From NCBI GenBank assembly GCA_022865865.1, contig JALHTN010000283.1:1-16507 (forward strand): 16,507 bases of DNA, read 5' to 3'. The translations under genes were made by a program, and so were the position numbers. This DNA is from Anaerolineales bacterium (lineage in GTDB: Bacteria; Chloroflexota; Anaerolineae; Anaerolineales; UBA4823). How positions within the stretch are numbered: position 1 is the stretch's first letter; each line of letters begins with the position of its first letter. Shown piece after piece: positions 7,528-15,078 of this stretch. Below the pieces are notes generated by a model. The model saw only the letters and a program-made list of their open reading frames with translations. It did not search any database and was not told the origin of the DNA.

Positions 7528-8238
7528 ATGGAATCGACAAACAAAAAGATAGCAATCGTTACAGGAGCAAACAGGGGGATCGGCTTGGAGACCTGCCGCC
7601 AGCTCAGCCAGAAAGGGATTATCACGATTCTTACCAGCCGGGATGAGAATTTTGGGAAAAAGGCAGTTGCTTCATTGAGCAAGGAAGGTGGTGATCTGCT
7701 GTACCACCAATTGGATGTATCTGATTCTGGAAGTGTTGCAGGGTTGAAAGATTTTGTAAGTGAGAAATTCAAGCGATGCGATATCCTGGTTAATAATGCC
7801 GGGGTTTTTCTTGACCGAGGGGTAAGCATATTTGATTTGCCACAAAAAAAACTCCAGGAGACATTGGAAATCAATTTTTTTGGAGCTTTAAAGATGTGTC
7901 GAGAATTTCTACCCATGATGCAGGAAATCGGATATGGAAGAATCGTCAATGTGTCCTCGGGAATGGGATCAATCGCGAGCATGGGTGGCGGTTCTGCCGC
8001 ATACAAGCTCTCCAAACTTGCGATGAATGGTATGACCCGCATCATGGCGGACGAGATCAAGGATGATAATATTAAAATAAATACCATGTCGCCGGGATGG
8101 GTACGTTCGGATATGGGCGGAGCGAATGCGCCCAGGAGCTTAGCCCAAGGAGCCGATACCATCATCTGGTTGGCAACCCTGCCGGATGATGGACCCAGTG
8201 GTGGTTTCTTTGAAGATCGTGCCCCGGCAGCGTGGTGA
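7528..8238 (+). CDS. Short-chain dehydrogenase/reductase, carbonyl-reductase-like
   Basis: This 236-residue classical SDR has GAGG at 7517-7520 placed correctly for the ATG at 7528. The Rossmann nucleotide motif TGANRGIG is at residues 12-19, NNAG at 89-92 and the structural Asn115 in EINFFG. The catalytic Ser143/Ser144 and Tyr159-x3-Lys163 (YKLSK) are present, followed by the SPGWVRSDMGG loop. Arg/Ser residues after the second strand (TSRDE) suggest NADPH preference. The C-terminal signature LPDDGPSGGFFEDR resembles carbonyl-reductase-type SDRs that reduce aldehydes or ketones in the cytoplasm. The length is normal and no key residue is missing. It follows the BtrH-like gene by 46 bp with no terminator between, so the two probably share a transcript. 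The exact substrate cannot be read from sequence. Confidence 0.9.
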   Translation: MESTNKKIAIVTGANRGIGLETCRQLSQKGIITILTSRDENFGKKAVASLSKEGGDLLYHQLDVSDSGSVAGLKDFVSEKFKRCDILVNNAGVFLDRGVSIFDLPQKKLQETLEINFFGALKMCREFLPMMQEIGYGRIVNVSSGMGSIASMGGGSAAYKLSKLAMNGMTRIMADEIKDDNIKINTMSPGWVRSDMGGANAPRSLAQGADTIIWLATLPDDGPSGGFFEDRAPAAW

Positions 8239-8261
8239 TCCCTGGTTTAACCATCCAGCAC

Positions 8262-8282
8262 CAATTCAAGCGGATTGAATTG
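8262..8282. repeat. Inverted repeat downstream of the SDR gene
   Basis: CAATTCAA (8262-8269) and TTGAATTG (8275-8282) are perfect 8-bp arms around a 5-nt loop, 23 bp after the SDR stop codon. A 12-bp perfect palindrome TAATTCGAATTA follows at 8291-8302. No T-run follows the hairpin, so it is not a classic intrinsic terminator; it may mark the mRNA 3' end or be a binding site. Confidence 0.35.
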
Positions 8283-8360
8283 AGGTATCATAATTCGAAT
8301 TAATTTTGTGGTATGAAAGGTCATAAATCTCGAATTTGGATGCCATCTAATGTTGACGAG

Positions 8361-8908
8361 ATGACCAATACTATGCTCTAAAATTTGGAAAGCAAAACTG
8401 GAAAGAATCTGGATCAGTAGCTCAAGATTGTTGAAGAAAGCCAGGTTTTTAAAGCATAAAGCGAATATCGATTATTTGAAGACTGAGTACGGGTTGACTT
8501 ACGGATATGCCAACCTGGTTGTTTTAAAATCGCGTGAGGCTGACGATGGGCAACCTCCATCTGGAGGTTCACTCATTGATCAGCAATACTCTGGGTGTAA
8601 AATCGATCTGCGCCAGATTTATGATGCCATCATCGAAGCAGTGAAAGGTTTATGAGAGGACGTTGGGATCGCACCCAAGAAAGCATATGTTAGCTTGCGC
8701 CGCACTAAACAGTTCGCCATTGTGCAACCATCAACAAAAACCCGAATCGATGTGGGGGTCAATCTCAAAGGATTCGATTCCAATGATGGGTTGGAACCAT
8801 CTGACAGTTATTAATGCCATGGTTACTCATCGCGTCCGCATCGCGGATAAAAACCAAGTGAATGCGGAGTTAATTATGTGGCTTATGCAAGCGTATGAAA
8901 CCGCTTAA
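8361..8908 (+). pseudogene. Decayed DUF4287 + DUF5655 protein gene
   Basis: Joined across frames, the region reads as one protein of about 180 residues. From the ATG at 8361, fragments MTNTML, NLESKTGKNLDQ and LKIV are interrupted by TAA (8379-8381) and TAG (8418-8420, probably a former Trp TGG). One extra base near 8433 shifts the frame into KKARFLKHKANIDYLK and GLTYGYANLVVLKSRE, the DUF4287 part. The same frame runs to DLRQIYDAIIEAVKGL, hits TGA at 8653-8655 (probably a former Gly GGA), and resumes as EDVGIAPKKAYVSLRR, QFAIVQPSTKTRIDVGVNLKG. An extra T near 8809-8812 shifts it again to NAMVTHRVRIADKNQVNAEL, and it ends at TAA 8906-8908, the DUF5655 part. Three stops plus two single-base insertions argue for genuine decay. 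The intact function is unknown to me. Family assignment is from recalled sequence patterns. Confidence 0.85.
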
Positions 8909-8994
8909 ATTGGGGCAATCGTGCATAAACCCTCAATAATCAGGATTTCTCGAACCAAAACGGGTTATTAATCGTATTGATTCATAAGAATCGC

Positions 8995-9023
8995 TTGCCC
9001 TATGGTGAATTATTCCCTATAAT
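8995..9023 (+). promoter_or_regulatory. Sigma70-type promoter of the aap operon
   Basis: TTGCCC at 8995-9000 (4 of 6 to TTGACA) and a perfect TATAAT at 9018-9023 are separated by the ideal 17 bp. Transcription would start near 9030. The dyad GATTC-ATAA-GAATC ends two bases upstream of the -35 box, a position typical of an activator site. Confidence 0.55.
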
Positions 9024-9069
9024 TATCAGAATACGTTGATTCCATTTCAGGAAGGGAATCACAACGGTG

Positions 9070-9093
9070 ATTGCAAAATTACAATTTCGCAAT
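9070..9093. promoter_or_regulatory. 24-bp near-palindrome in the aap leader, possible operator or RNA hairpin
   Basis: Arms ATTGC-A-AAATT and AATTT-C-GCAAT flank a central AC with a single mismatch pair (A9075/C9088). The symmetry is too long to be casual in such AT-rich DNA, but the element lies about 40 bp downstream of the predicted start of transcription. It could be a repressor site or a leader hairpin. Confidence 0.4.
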
Positions 9094-9251
9094 TACTTAC
9101 AAATTCTACCTATCGGTTCTTACCAATCAAATTAAACTAAATTTAGCAAGGAATAAAAAGGAGGTGCTGTCCAAAGTTATTTAATTTACGCAAACTCCCA
9201 AGTTTTATATTAAATCCGTTCTATAAACAAACAAGCTGGAGGAGAGAAAAC

Positions 9252-10286
9252 ATGTCCCGTAAAATCTTTTTAGTAACATCGATATTTATCCTGTTGGCCA
9301 TATTTGCAACCGCTTGTCAATCGAGCGAACCCACCTCAGGCGCAATAGTAAAGGCAATCGAGGATCGAGGTAAGGTTGTTTGCGGAAGCCGGACTGACCT
9401 GGCCGGATTTGGTGAGCTGGATGCAGATGGGCGCAATGTTGGCTTTGACATCGACCTGTGCCGCGCGATCGCAGCTGCTCTGCTGGGTGATGCGGATGCA
9501 GTCGAATTTGTACCCCTCAGCGCGGCCGAACGAGGTCCGGCACTGCAAACCGGAGAGGTTGATATCCTTTCTCGAAATGCCACCTGGACCAGCACGCGTG
9601 ATGCCCAATGGGGAAACTTCGCATCAGTATGGTTCTACGATGGTCAGGGGTACATGGTACCTGTTGCAAGCGGCATCACAGAGATCGAGCAGCTGGACGG
9701 CGCTACGGTATGTGTCACCAGCGGCACCACAACCGAATTGAACCTGGCAGACTCTTTCCGGCAGCGTGGGTTAGATTTCACCGCGGTGACTTTTGAGGAT
9801 ACGGCTACGGTTTACAGCACCTACGAGGAAGGTCGCTGTGATGCAACGACCAGCGACAAGTCCCAATTAGCCTCTGTGAGACAGGGATTTGCCAATCCTG
9901 ATGACCACATGATCCTGGATGTCACCATCTCTAAGGAACCGCTCACGCCAGCTGTTCCATCCGGGGATGACCAGTGGTTCGATATCGTGAAAGTGGTTAT
10001 CTGGGGTTTGATTAATGCTGAGGAATTGGGGGTCAATCAAGGCAATGTCGAACAAATGAAATCCAGTGATAACATTGAAGTTCGCCGCTTATTAGGTGCC
10101 GAGGGTGAGTGGGGCCAATCTGATCTCGGTCTGCCTGTGGACGCGATTGCCAAAGCTGTGGCAGCAGTCGGCAATTATGGCGAGATCTTTGATCGCTATA
10201 TTGGCCCCGGCGGTCTCGATCTGCCGCGCGGGCAGAACAATCTCTGGAGCAATGGTGGTTTGATCTACGCTCCACCGATGCGGTAA
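9252..10286 (+). CDS. aapJ: General amino-acid ABC transporter substrate-binding lipoprotein
   Basis: This 344-residue protein captures amino acids outside the membrane and delivers them to the AapQM permease. It has a Shine-Dalgarno sequence GGAGGAG at 9238-9244. A lipoprotein signal (SRKIFLVTSIFILLAIFATAC, lipid site Cys22, slightly unusual ATAC box) is followed by a Ser/Thr linker. The mature domain belongs to the family 3 binding proteins of the AapJ/BztA branch. It opens with VKAIEDRGKVVCGSR and continues with GFDIDLCRAIAAALLGD, VEFVPLSAAERGPALQTGEVDILSRNATWTS in two blocks, LDGATVCVTSGTTTELNLAD and YEEGRCDATTSDKSQL. It ends with the branch-typical YGEIFDRYIGPGGLDLPRGQN. Arg/Asp ligand-pocket elements are intact. 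It is first in a four-gene operon and followed by an intercistronic hairpin that probably raises its mRNA level relative to the permeases. Confidence 0.93.
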   Translation: MSRKIFLVTSIFILLAIFATACQSSEPTSGAIVKAIEDRGKVVCGSRTDLAGFGELDADGRNVGFDIDLCRAIAAALLGDADAVEFVPLSAAERGPALQTGEVDILSRNATWTSTRDAQWGNFASVWFYDGQGYMVPVASGITEIEQLDGATVCVTSGTTTELNLADSFRQRGLDFTAVTFEDTATVYSTYEEGRCDATTSDKSQLASVRQGFANPDDHMILDVTISKEPLTPAVPSGDDQWFDIVKVVIWGLINAEELGVNQGNVEQMKSSDNIEVRRLLGAEGEWGQSDLGLPVDAIAKAVAAVGNYGEIFDRYIGPGGLDLPRGQNNLWSNGGLIYAPPMR

Positions 10287-10302
10287 TCCAAACAATTAGT
10301 TT

Positions 10303-10343
10303 GTTGAGGGATATGATTCCTGTCAAGGGTCATATCCCTCAAC
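10303..10343 (+). promoter_or_regulatory. Intercistronic hairpin between aapJ and aapQ
   Basis: GTTGAGGGATATGA (10303-10316) and TCATATCCCTCAAC (10330-10343) form a perfect 14-bp stem with a 13-nt loop. It ends 12 bases before the aapQ ATG. No T-run follows, so it is not a normal intrinsic terminator. Such elements after binding-protein genes usually protect the upstream mRNA from 3' decay, or attenuate downstream expression. The loop contains AAGGG, the only Shine-Dalgarno-like bases near aapQ. Confidence 0.7.
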
Positions 10344-10355
10344 TTGATATCAAAT

Positions 10356-11555
10356 ATGCCGCCTGAAAAATACCCAGCGGATGCGATCCAATTTCACAGC
10401 CAGGTGCCTCTCTGGCGGGACGAACGTGTTTTACGCATCGCAGCTCAAATTATTTCCGCGATCGTGGTGATAGGATTGCTCTATTGGGGCGTGGTCAATG
10501 CAATCAATGCAGCTGAACAAAGAGGATTGTCTTTAGGATTCGAATTTATCCAGGAAGCGGCTGGATTTCCAATCGGCGAATCTGACATCCCCTATGATCC
10601 ATCGCGATCATTCCTATATGCATTTTTAGTTGGCGTGCTCAACACCTTGAAAGTCGCCATCGTGGGAATTTTCTTTGCCACGATTCTGGGGACTTTGGTC
10701 GGGATCGCCCGCTTATCAACCAACTGGCTGGTGAGCCGGTTGGCATTAGTGTATATTGAGTTTCACCGCAATATACCCTTATTGATTCTCTTGCTGCTTT
10801 GGTACCGGGGATTTTTCACCAGACTGCCAGATGTACAGGAAAGTATTATCTTGCCAGGTCCGATGTATCTCAGCCAACGCGGTTTATACCTCACCTGGCC
10901 CAGAGTGACACCGAATGGATGGCCATTTGTCATATCGATATTGCTGGCAGTGATATTGGCAGTCATCGCCTGGATTTATTTGCGAAGATTGCAGGAGAAG
11001 ACCGGCCGCAGCACTTATTTCGGATTCGTCAGTTTAGGTATATTGGTAGTTCTGCCTCTGATTGGGTTATTAATTTCTGGGGGCAAGCCATTAGAAGCGG
11101 ATGTTCCTGTAATCAATGGATTTAATTTCAGTGGTGGATACCAACTGACACCTGAATTCGCGGCCTTATTGGTGGGGCTGGTCACATACACGGCAGCTTT
11201 TATTGCCGAGGTGGTCCGGGCTGGAATCCAGGCAGTTGATCGGGGGCAATTGGAGGCTGCCAGATCGGTCGGACTAAATTATTCTCAATTATTAAGCCTG
11301 ATTATTGTCCCACAGGCATTACGGGTGATAATCCCACCCTTAATCAGCCAATACCTTAACCTGACCAAAAACTCCAGCCTGGCAATTTTCATCGGGTACC
11401 CGGAATTATTCTTCATTGGCAAGACGACGATTAATCAAGCAGGCAGAGCTGTTCAGGTCTTTGCTGTAATAATGGCTGTCTACCTGAGCATCAGCTTGAT
11501 GACTTCATTAATCCTCAATATTTATAACCGCCGTATTCAATTGGTCGAGAGATAA
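10356..11555 (+). CDS. aapQ: Amino-acid ABC transporter permease, AapQ/BztB type
   Basis: This 399-residue integral membrane protein forms the channel together with AapM. I start it at the ATG at 10356 (MPPEKYPADAIQ); an in-frame TTG at 10344 touches the hairpin and has no better ribosome site. About eight hydrophobic segments are visible, including residues 27-48, 87-115, 130-150, 190-212, 222-244 and 265-290. The HisM/GlnP-type permease core lies in the second half with the EAA loop EAARSVGLNYSQLL starting at residue 300 and followed by PQALRVIIPPL. The EAA loop contacts the ATPase AapP. The length of about 400 residues, with a long insert between the early helices and the EAA loop, is typical of the AapQ/BztB branch rather than the 220-residue HisM/GlnP proteins. 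Its stop codon overlaps the next ATG by one base. Confidence 0.92.
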   Translation: MPPEKYPADAIQFHSQVPLWRDERVLRIAAQIISAIVVIGLLYWGVVNAINAAEQRGLSLGFEFIQEAAGFPIGESDIPYDPSRSFLYAFLVGVLNTLKVAIVGIFFATILGTLVGIARLSTNWLVSRLALVYIEFHRNIPLLILLLLWYRGFFTRLPDVQESIILPGPMYLSQRGLYLTWPRVTPNGWPFVISILLAVILAVIAWIYLRRLQEKTGRSTYFGFVSLGILVVLPLIGLLISGGKPLEADVPVINGFNFSGGYQLTPEFAALLVGLVTYTAAFIAEVVRAGIQAVDRGQLEAARSVGLNYSQLLSLIIVPQALRVIIPPLISQYLNLTKNSSLAIFIGYPELFFIGKTTINQAGRAVQVFAVIMAVYLSISLMTSLILNIYNRRIQLVER

Positions 11556-12772
11556 TGGTTTCTGACGTGACAAATTCTACAGAAGATATCCGCCCTCCTG
11601 AGCCACCTGGATTAATCACCTGGATTCGAAAGAATTTATTCAACAGCTGGTTCAACAGCTTGTTGACAGTTGTTTCCTTGGCTTTAATTTATCTGGTTGT
11701 CAGCGGTCTTCTTCGTTGGATCTTTACACAAGCTGATTGGGAACCGGTGCTTAAATTTCCATTTCTATACCTGGTGGGACAATATCCGCGTGATCAATTG
11801 TGGCGAGTGGGTTTGCTGTTTGCGATTTACTCATTAATGGTGGGTATGAGCTGGCGTAAGTGGAGCGGTATGATGCGTGTTCTCACCTTGACCTATGCTG
11901 GTTTCTTCTTATTCCTTGCTTTTTGGCCAGCACCGGTAGCGACTCTTGACCTGTGGATGCGAGCGGCTTTACTTGCGAATCTGGGGATTATCGCCCTTGG
12001 ATATCTACTTGGCGGGATCAATAAAATCACTTCAAGAAATCTGTTAATAGCCTGGGTATTCTCATTGGTCGTCAGCCTACTGCTGCTGTATGGTACTCCA
12101 ATGCTCGGCTTTTTAACGATTGTGCCAACAAACTTGTGGGGGGGGCTTCTGGTGACTTTACTTCTGGCAGTTGGAGCGATCATATTATCCTTTCCCCTCG
12201 GAGTAATGTTAGCCTTGGGCCGGCGATCCTCGCTGCCGATAATCCGCATCATTTGCACGGTATTCATCGAAGCGATCCGTGGGGTGCCACTAATCAGTAT
12301 ATTATTCCTTTTTTCCTTGATTTTGCCATTATTCCTACCGCCTGGGATTCGAATTGACCGGCTGATGCGGGCGTTATTAGGAATGACCATCTTCAGTTCT
12401 GCTTATACAGCAGAGAATGTGCGGGGAGGTTTAGCAGCTGTACCTTATGGACAAACCGAGGCTGCCAAAGCCCTTGGACATTCAAATTTCCAGATAACTG
12501 CGCTGATCGTCATGCCTCAAGCGTTGAGAATCGTTATCCCGCCCATCGTTGGTCAATTCATTTCCTTGTTTAAAGATACGACCCTTGCTTCAGGCGTTGC
12601 GGTGCTTGAACTTTTGGCAGTTGGGCGCTCAATCCTGAATTCTGATCCTCAGTATATCGGTTTGCAGATGGAAGTATATGGCTTTATCGCCGTTGTTTTC
12701 TGGATACTTAGCTATATGATGTCTCATGCCAGCCGGCGATTGGAAGCTTCACTTGGAGTTGGAGAGCGATAA
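11555..12772 (+). CDS. aapM: Amino-acid ABC transporter permease, AapM/BztC type
   Basis: This 405-residue second permease subunit pairs with AapQ. The ATG at 11555 shares its A with the upstream TAA (TAATG), and GAGAG lies just before it, so translation is probably coupled to aapQ. Hydrophobic segments run from about residue 32 onward, including the AapM-typical N-terminal block of several helices (about 32-200). The transport core starts at LWGGLLVTLLLAVGAIILSFPLG (two blocks, about residue 195 onward). The EAA loop, YGQTEAAKALGHSNFQITALIV, has its Glu at residue 302 and is followed by PQALRIVIPPIVGQF. KDTTLASGVAVLELLAVG matches the conserved C-terminal core. No defects were seen. Together with AapQ it makes the heterodimeric pore in the cytoplasmic membrane. 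Confidence 0.92.
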   Translation: MVSDVTNSTEDIRPPEPPGLITWIRKNLFNSWFNSLLTVVSLALIYLVVSGLLRWIFTQADWEPVLKFPFLYLVGQYPRDQLWRVGLLFAIYSLMVGMSWRKWSGMMRVLTLTYAGFFLFLAFWPAPVATLDLWMRAALLANLGIIALGYLLGGINKITSRNLLIAWVFSLVVSLLLLYGTPMLGFLTIVPTNLWGGLLVTLLLAVGAIILSFPLGVMLALGRRSSLPIIRIICTVFIEAIRGVPLISILFLFSLILPLFLPPGIRIDRLMRALLGMTIFSSAYTAENVRGGLAAVPYGQTEAAKALGHSNFQITALIVMPQALRIVIPPIVGQFISLFKDTTLASGVAVLELLAVGRSILNSDPQYIGLQMEVYGFIAVVFWILSYMMSHASRRLEASLGVGER

Positions 12773-12815
12773 GTAATCAATTCAAGCAGCTGCTCTGGTT
12801 GATATGGAGTTGGAT

Positions 12816-13574
12816 ATGAACGAACAGACTCAAGATCAAATGCCCATCATTATCGCCCAGGATGTGCATAAATGGTTTGGCGATTTTCACGCTCTCAAAG
12901 GAATCGATTTGGAGGTCCAACAAGGGGAAGTAGTGGTCATCTTTGGTCCTTCTGGTTCTGGAAAATCAACTTTTATCCGCACGATTAACCGTTTGGAGGA
13001 ACATCAACAAGGTCAGATTATCGTTGATGGCATCGAGCTGAGTCATGATGTGCGTAATATTGAGAAAATTCGCATGGAAACAGGAATGGTATTCCAGCAG
13101 TTCAACCTCTTTCCGCACCTCACAGTTCTTTCCAATGTAACTCTGGCACCTATCTGGGTCAGGAAATGGAAGAAACAAGAAGCGGAAGAAATAGGAATGG
13201 AGTTATTAGAGCGGGTAGGAATTCCCGAGCAGGCTCAAAAATATCCAGGCCAGCTTTCGGGTGGGCAGCAGCAAAGGGTAGCGATCGCGCGAGCACTGGC
13301 TATGCAGCCGAAAATCATGCTCTTTGATGAACCCACATCAGCCCTTGACCCTGAAATGATCAAAGAAGTGCTGGATGTGATGATCGAGTTAGCAAAGAGC
13401 GGGATGACCATGGTGGTGGTGACTCACGAAATGGGTTTCGCTCGCGGGGTGGCAGACCGCATGTATTTCTTTGATGAAGGATTAATCGTGGAAAGCGGCA
13501 CCCCGCATGAAATATTTCATAACCCTCAAGAAGACCGCACCAAATTGTTTCTTTCTCAAATCTTGAAAAACTAG
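12816..13574 (+). CDS. aapP: Amino-acid ABC transporter ATP-binding protein
   Basis: This 252-residue cytoplasmic ATPase drives the AapQM pore; two copies per complex are expected. The ATG at 12816 is chosen because GGAG (12806-12809) is six bases upstream; the in-frame ATG at 12804 overlaps that site. All nucleotide motifs are intact: Walker A GPSGSGKS at 44-51, Q-loop [10 protein letters not shown] with Gln94, signature LSGGQQQR at 147-154, Walker [13 protein letters not shown] ending near 178, and the switch His204 in VVTHEMGFA. The [13 protein letters not shown] stretch is typical of polar-amino-acid transporter ATPases (GlnQ/HisP/AapP). It lies 43 bp after aapM and is closed by a strong terminator, making it the last gene of the operon. 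Confidence 0.94.
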   Translation: MNEQTQDQMPIIIAQDVHKWFGDFHALKGIDLEVQQGEVVVIFGPSGSGKSTFIRTINRLEEHQQGQIIVDGIELSHDVRNIEKIRMETGMVFQQFNLFPHLTVLSNVTLAPIWVRKWKKQEAEEIGMELLERVGIPEQAQKYPGQLSGGQQQRVAIARALAMQPKIMLFDEPTSALDPEMIKEVLDVMIELAKSGMTMVVVTHEMGFARGVADRMYFFDEGLIVESGTPHEIFHNPQEDRTKLFLSQILKN

Positions 13575-13592
13575 GGATTACGGTATGATGAG

Positions 13593-13631
13593 AAAAGAGT
13601 GGTGATTGATTATCAATCGCCACTCTTTTTT
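13593..13631 (+). terminator. Strong intrinsic terminator of the aap operon
   Basis: A 16-bp stem (13594-13609 with 13613-13628, one G-U pair) has a 3-nt loop and runs into TTTTTT at 13626-13631. It begins 19 bp after the aapP stop. On the minus strand the same hairpin is followed by TTTTC, so it may also end the convergent ketoacyl-synthase-like transcript. Confidence 0.9.
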
Positions 13632-13680
13632 GTTTTCAGCAATTTTCAGTAGAATTTTGCAAACAAACAAGAAATATTTT

Positions 13681-13701
13681 TTTATGAGAGGAGTTCATAA
13701 A
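13681..13701. repeat. Short inverted repeat between convergent genes
   Basis: TTTATGA (13681-13687) and TCATAAA (13695-13701) form a 7-bp perfect stem with a 7-nt loop. It lies 13 bp downstream of the minus-strand stop at 13714. On the minus strand it is followed by A-rich sequence, not a T-run, so terminator function is doubtful. Confidence 0.25.
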
Positions 13702-13713
13702 TTGACCATGGGC

Positions 13714-14991
13714 TTATTCCACACCTTCTCCTAATGAGACAACAAAAACATCGTAATAGGTGCCCGCACCGAAACCATCGAACATGATGTGATCACCGGG
13801 TTTCATTTTTGGCAGCTCCCTTAAGAAAGCAATCATGTTAGAGGCGGCGCTGACATTACCAAATTCCTTGATCACCCAAGGCATCGGGAGATTAATGCCT
13901 TCCTTGATGAGATTTTTTTGTTTCAAAGTATTAATTTTAAGGTTGGCATGGTGGACGATCGCAACTTCGATTGATTTTCCAATTGTGCCCAGCTGCTCCA
14001 TCTTATCGCGATAAGAATCATAAACCTTGTGAACAATGGTGACACCATTGCGAACGAAAAGCTTAACCATGCCCATGGAGCCAGCCATTTTTACCGGTAA
14101 TCCATTGGTGGGTTCGTTCATTAATCCAGCGAAGCGCAAGCTATGTGGATTGATTTCTGATACTTCGACCATCGATTGTCCATGGATCTGTCGAGAGTGA
14201 GGATAATACATATGTACCGCTAACACTCCCTGCTCATCATAAACTTCCTGGGTATCGCCAACTAAGAATTCCATCGACCTGCCAGGGATTAATCCGATAA
14301 TACCAGCACCATTACCGAAAAGCTGCAGTGCATCCTTGTCGAAGGATTTTTGTACGGCCCTGCTTAATCCTTCAATTCCACCAACGAGAACTTTTTTCCC
14401 TTTTAATATTTGCGCCAGGTTGAATCTGGATCTTTTGTTATAGCTTAGGTCGGGATTCAATGTGAGGTGCAATGCGCCAGTAGAACTATCACATGCTTTA
14501 TGAACGCTAACTTTTAATGCATCCTCCCTTATTCCAGCCCGGGATGCGATCTCCTCTGTGAAATTTTCGCTGACGGGTCCGCTGGTACCGATCAGGACTG
14601 CATCAACCTCCTCCGGGTCCCATCCAGATGCGTTGGCTGCTTCTTGCAGTAGACGGGAGCCGACCTGGGTTTCGATCTCAATATGATCCTGGTCGGAGAA
14701 TCCAGGCAGGTGGTGGCGATGCATGAAGCCTAGGGGTGCCAGGTCCATACGTTCGCTTTCACCTAAAGGTGTGCCTGTGGATTGCTCAACCAATTCAGGG
14801 AGCGTGGCATTATCATAGCTCTTCCCCCAGGCTCCATATACTCCGCTGATTCCAATTTTAGGATTTGTTATCCGTTCAAACCCAAATGGTATGCCTGCGC
14901 CAATTGGGAGATCGACCATTTGGACTTGAGGTCGCTCATAGAATGGCAATACAGGTGTAGTCTCATTACTAGATTTTCCTTCTTCGGTCAT
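13714..14991 (-). CDS. 3-oxoacyl-ACP synthase III (KAS III / FabH-like) family protein
   Basis: This 425-residue thiolase-fold enzyme is well placed behind a GAGGAG Shine-Dalgarno sequence (14997-15002 on the minus strand). The catalytic triad is complete: Cys167 in VHKACDSSTGALH, His347 in VHHANLKI (FabH HQAN position) and Asn379 in FGNVSAAS. The glycine-rich end GFGAGTYYD (407-415) also fits. KAS III members use the Cys to accept an acyl group and condense it with malonyl-ACP or, in divergent members, with another acyl or acceptor. The FabH-like core starts near residue 45 (KIGISGVYGAWG); the first 45 residues are an extension, and the protein is about 100 residues longer than typical FabH. 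The exact reaction is therefore uncertain: fatty-acid initiation, OleA-like condensation and other acyl transfer are all possible. No fatty-acid genes are nearby. Confidence 0.85.
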   Translation of the reverse strand: MTEEGKSSNETTPVLPFYERPQVQMVDLPIGAGIPFGFERITNPKIGISGVYGAWGKSYDNATLPELVEQSTGTPLGESERMDLAPLGFMHRHHLPGFSDQDHIEIETQVGSRLLQEAANASGWDPEEVDAVLIGTSGPVSENFTEEIASRAGIREDALKVSVHKACDSSTGALHLTLNPDLSYNKRSRFNLAQILKGKKVLVGGIEGLSRAVQKSFDKDALQLFGNGAGIIGLIPGRSMEFLVGDTQEVYDEQGVLAVHMYYPHSRQIHGQSMVEVSEINPHSLRFAGLMNEPTNGLPVKMAGSMGMVKLFVRNGVTIVHKVYDSYRDKMEQLGTIGKSIEVAIVHHANLKINTLKQKNLIKEGINLPMPWVIKEFGNVSAASNMIAFLRELPKMKPGDHIMFDGFGAGTYYDVFVVSLGEGVE

Positions 14992-15049
14992 TACATCTCC
15001 TCTAAATTTCAGTCAGCAATAAACACCGATTGCTCCGAAATCAGTCATG

Positions 15050-15078
15050 ATTATAAAGGTGAAACGACATTTTGCCAG
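15050..15078 (-). promoter_or_regulatory. Candidate promoter of the ketoacyl-synthase-like gene
   Basis: On the minus strand CTGGCA (15078-15073, 4 of 6 to TTGACA) and a perfect TATAAT (15055-15050) are separated by 17 bp. RNA would begin near 15043, about 52 nt before the ATG at 14991. Confidence 0.5.

Larger units (their letters stand above)
8909..9251. other. 343-bp intergenic leader of the amino-acid transporter operon
   Basis: No gene is visible here. It contains a short dyad (GATTC-4-GAATC, 8979-8992), a sigma70-type promoter (8995-9023), a 24-bp imperfect palindrome (9070-9093), an anti-SD-perfect but start-less AAGGAGGTG (9158-9166) and the working Shine-Dalgarno sequence GGAGGAG just before 9252. 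If the promoter is used, the transcript has an untranslated leader of about 220 nt, long enough for RNA-level control. No known riboswitch class was recognised. Confidence 0.6.

Noticed and set aside
7521..8165. Minus-strand 214-codon open frame opposite the SDR gene
   Set aside because: The plus-strand frame has complete SDR motifs and a good ribosome site; the antisense frame has no recognisable domain.
5056..8238. Lipoprotein, BtrH-like and SDR genes (with the KAS III-like gene) as a natural-product gene cluster
   Set aside because: They lie on different strands and are interrupted by a pseudogene and a transporter operon, and no carrier protein or other biosynthetic core gene is present.
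8428..8908. Two independent small genes at 8428-8655 and 8663-8908
   Set aside because: The first is only part of a DUF4287/DUF5655 protein, and most of the second (up to about 8810) is out of the homologous frame; both are pieces of one pseudogene.
10303..10343. Hairpin after aapJ as an intrinsic terminator
   Set aside because: No T-run follows, and the permease genes continue the same operon.
11893..12390. Minus-strand 165-codon open frame inside aapM
   Set aside because: It is the antisense shadow of membrane-helix codons; its Arg/Ser/Pro-rich product shows no domain.
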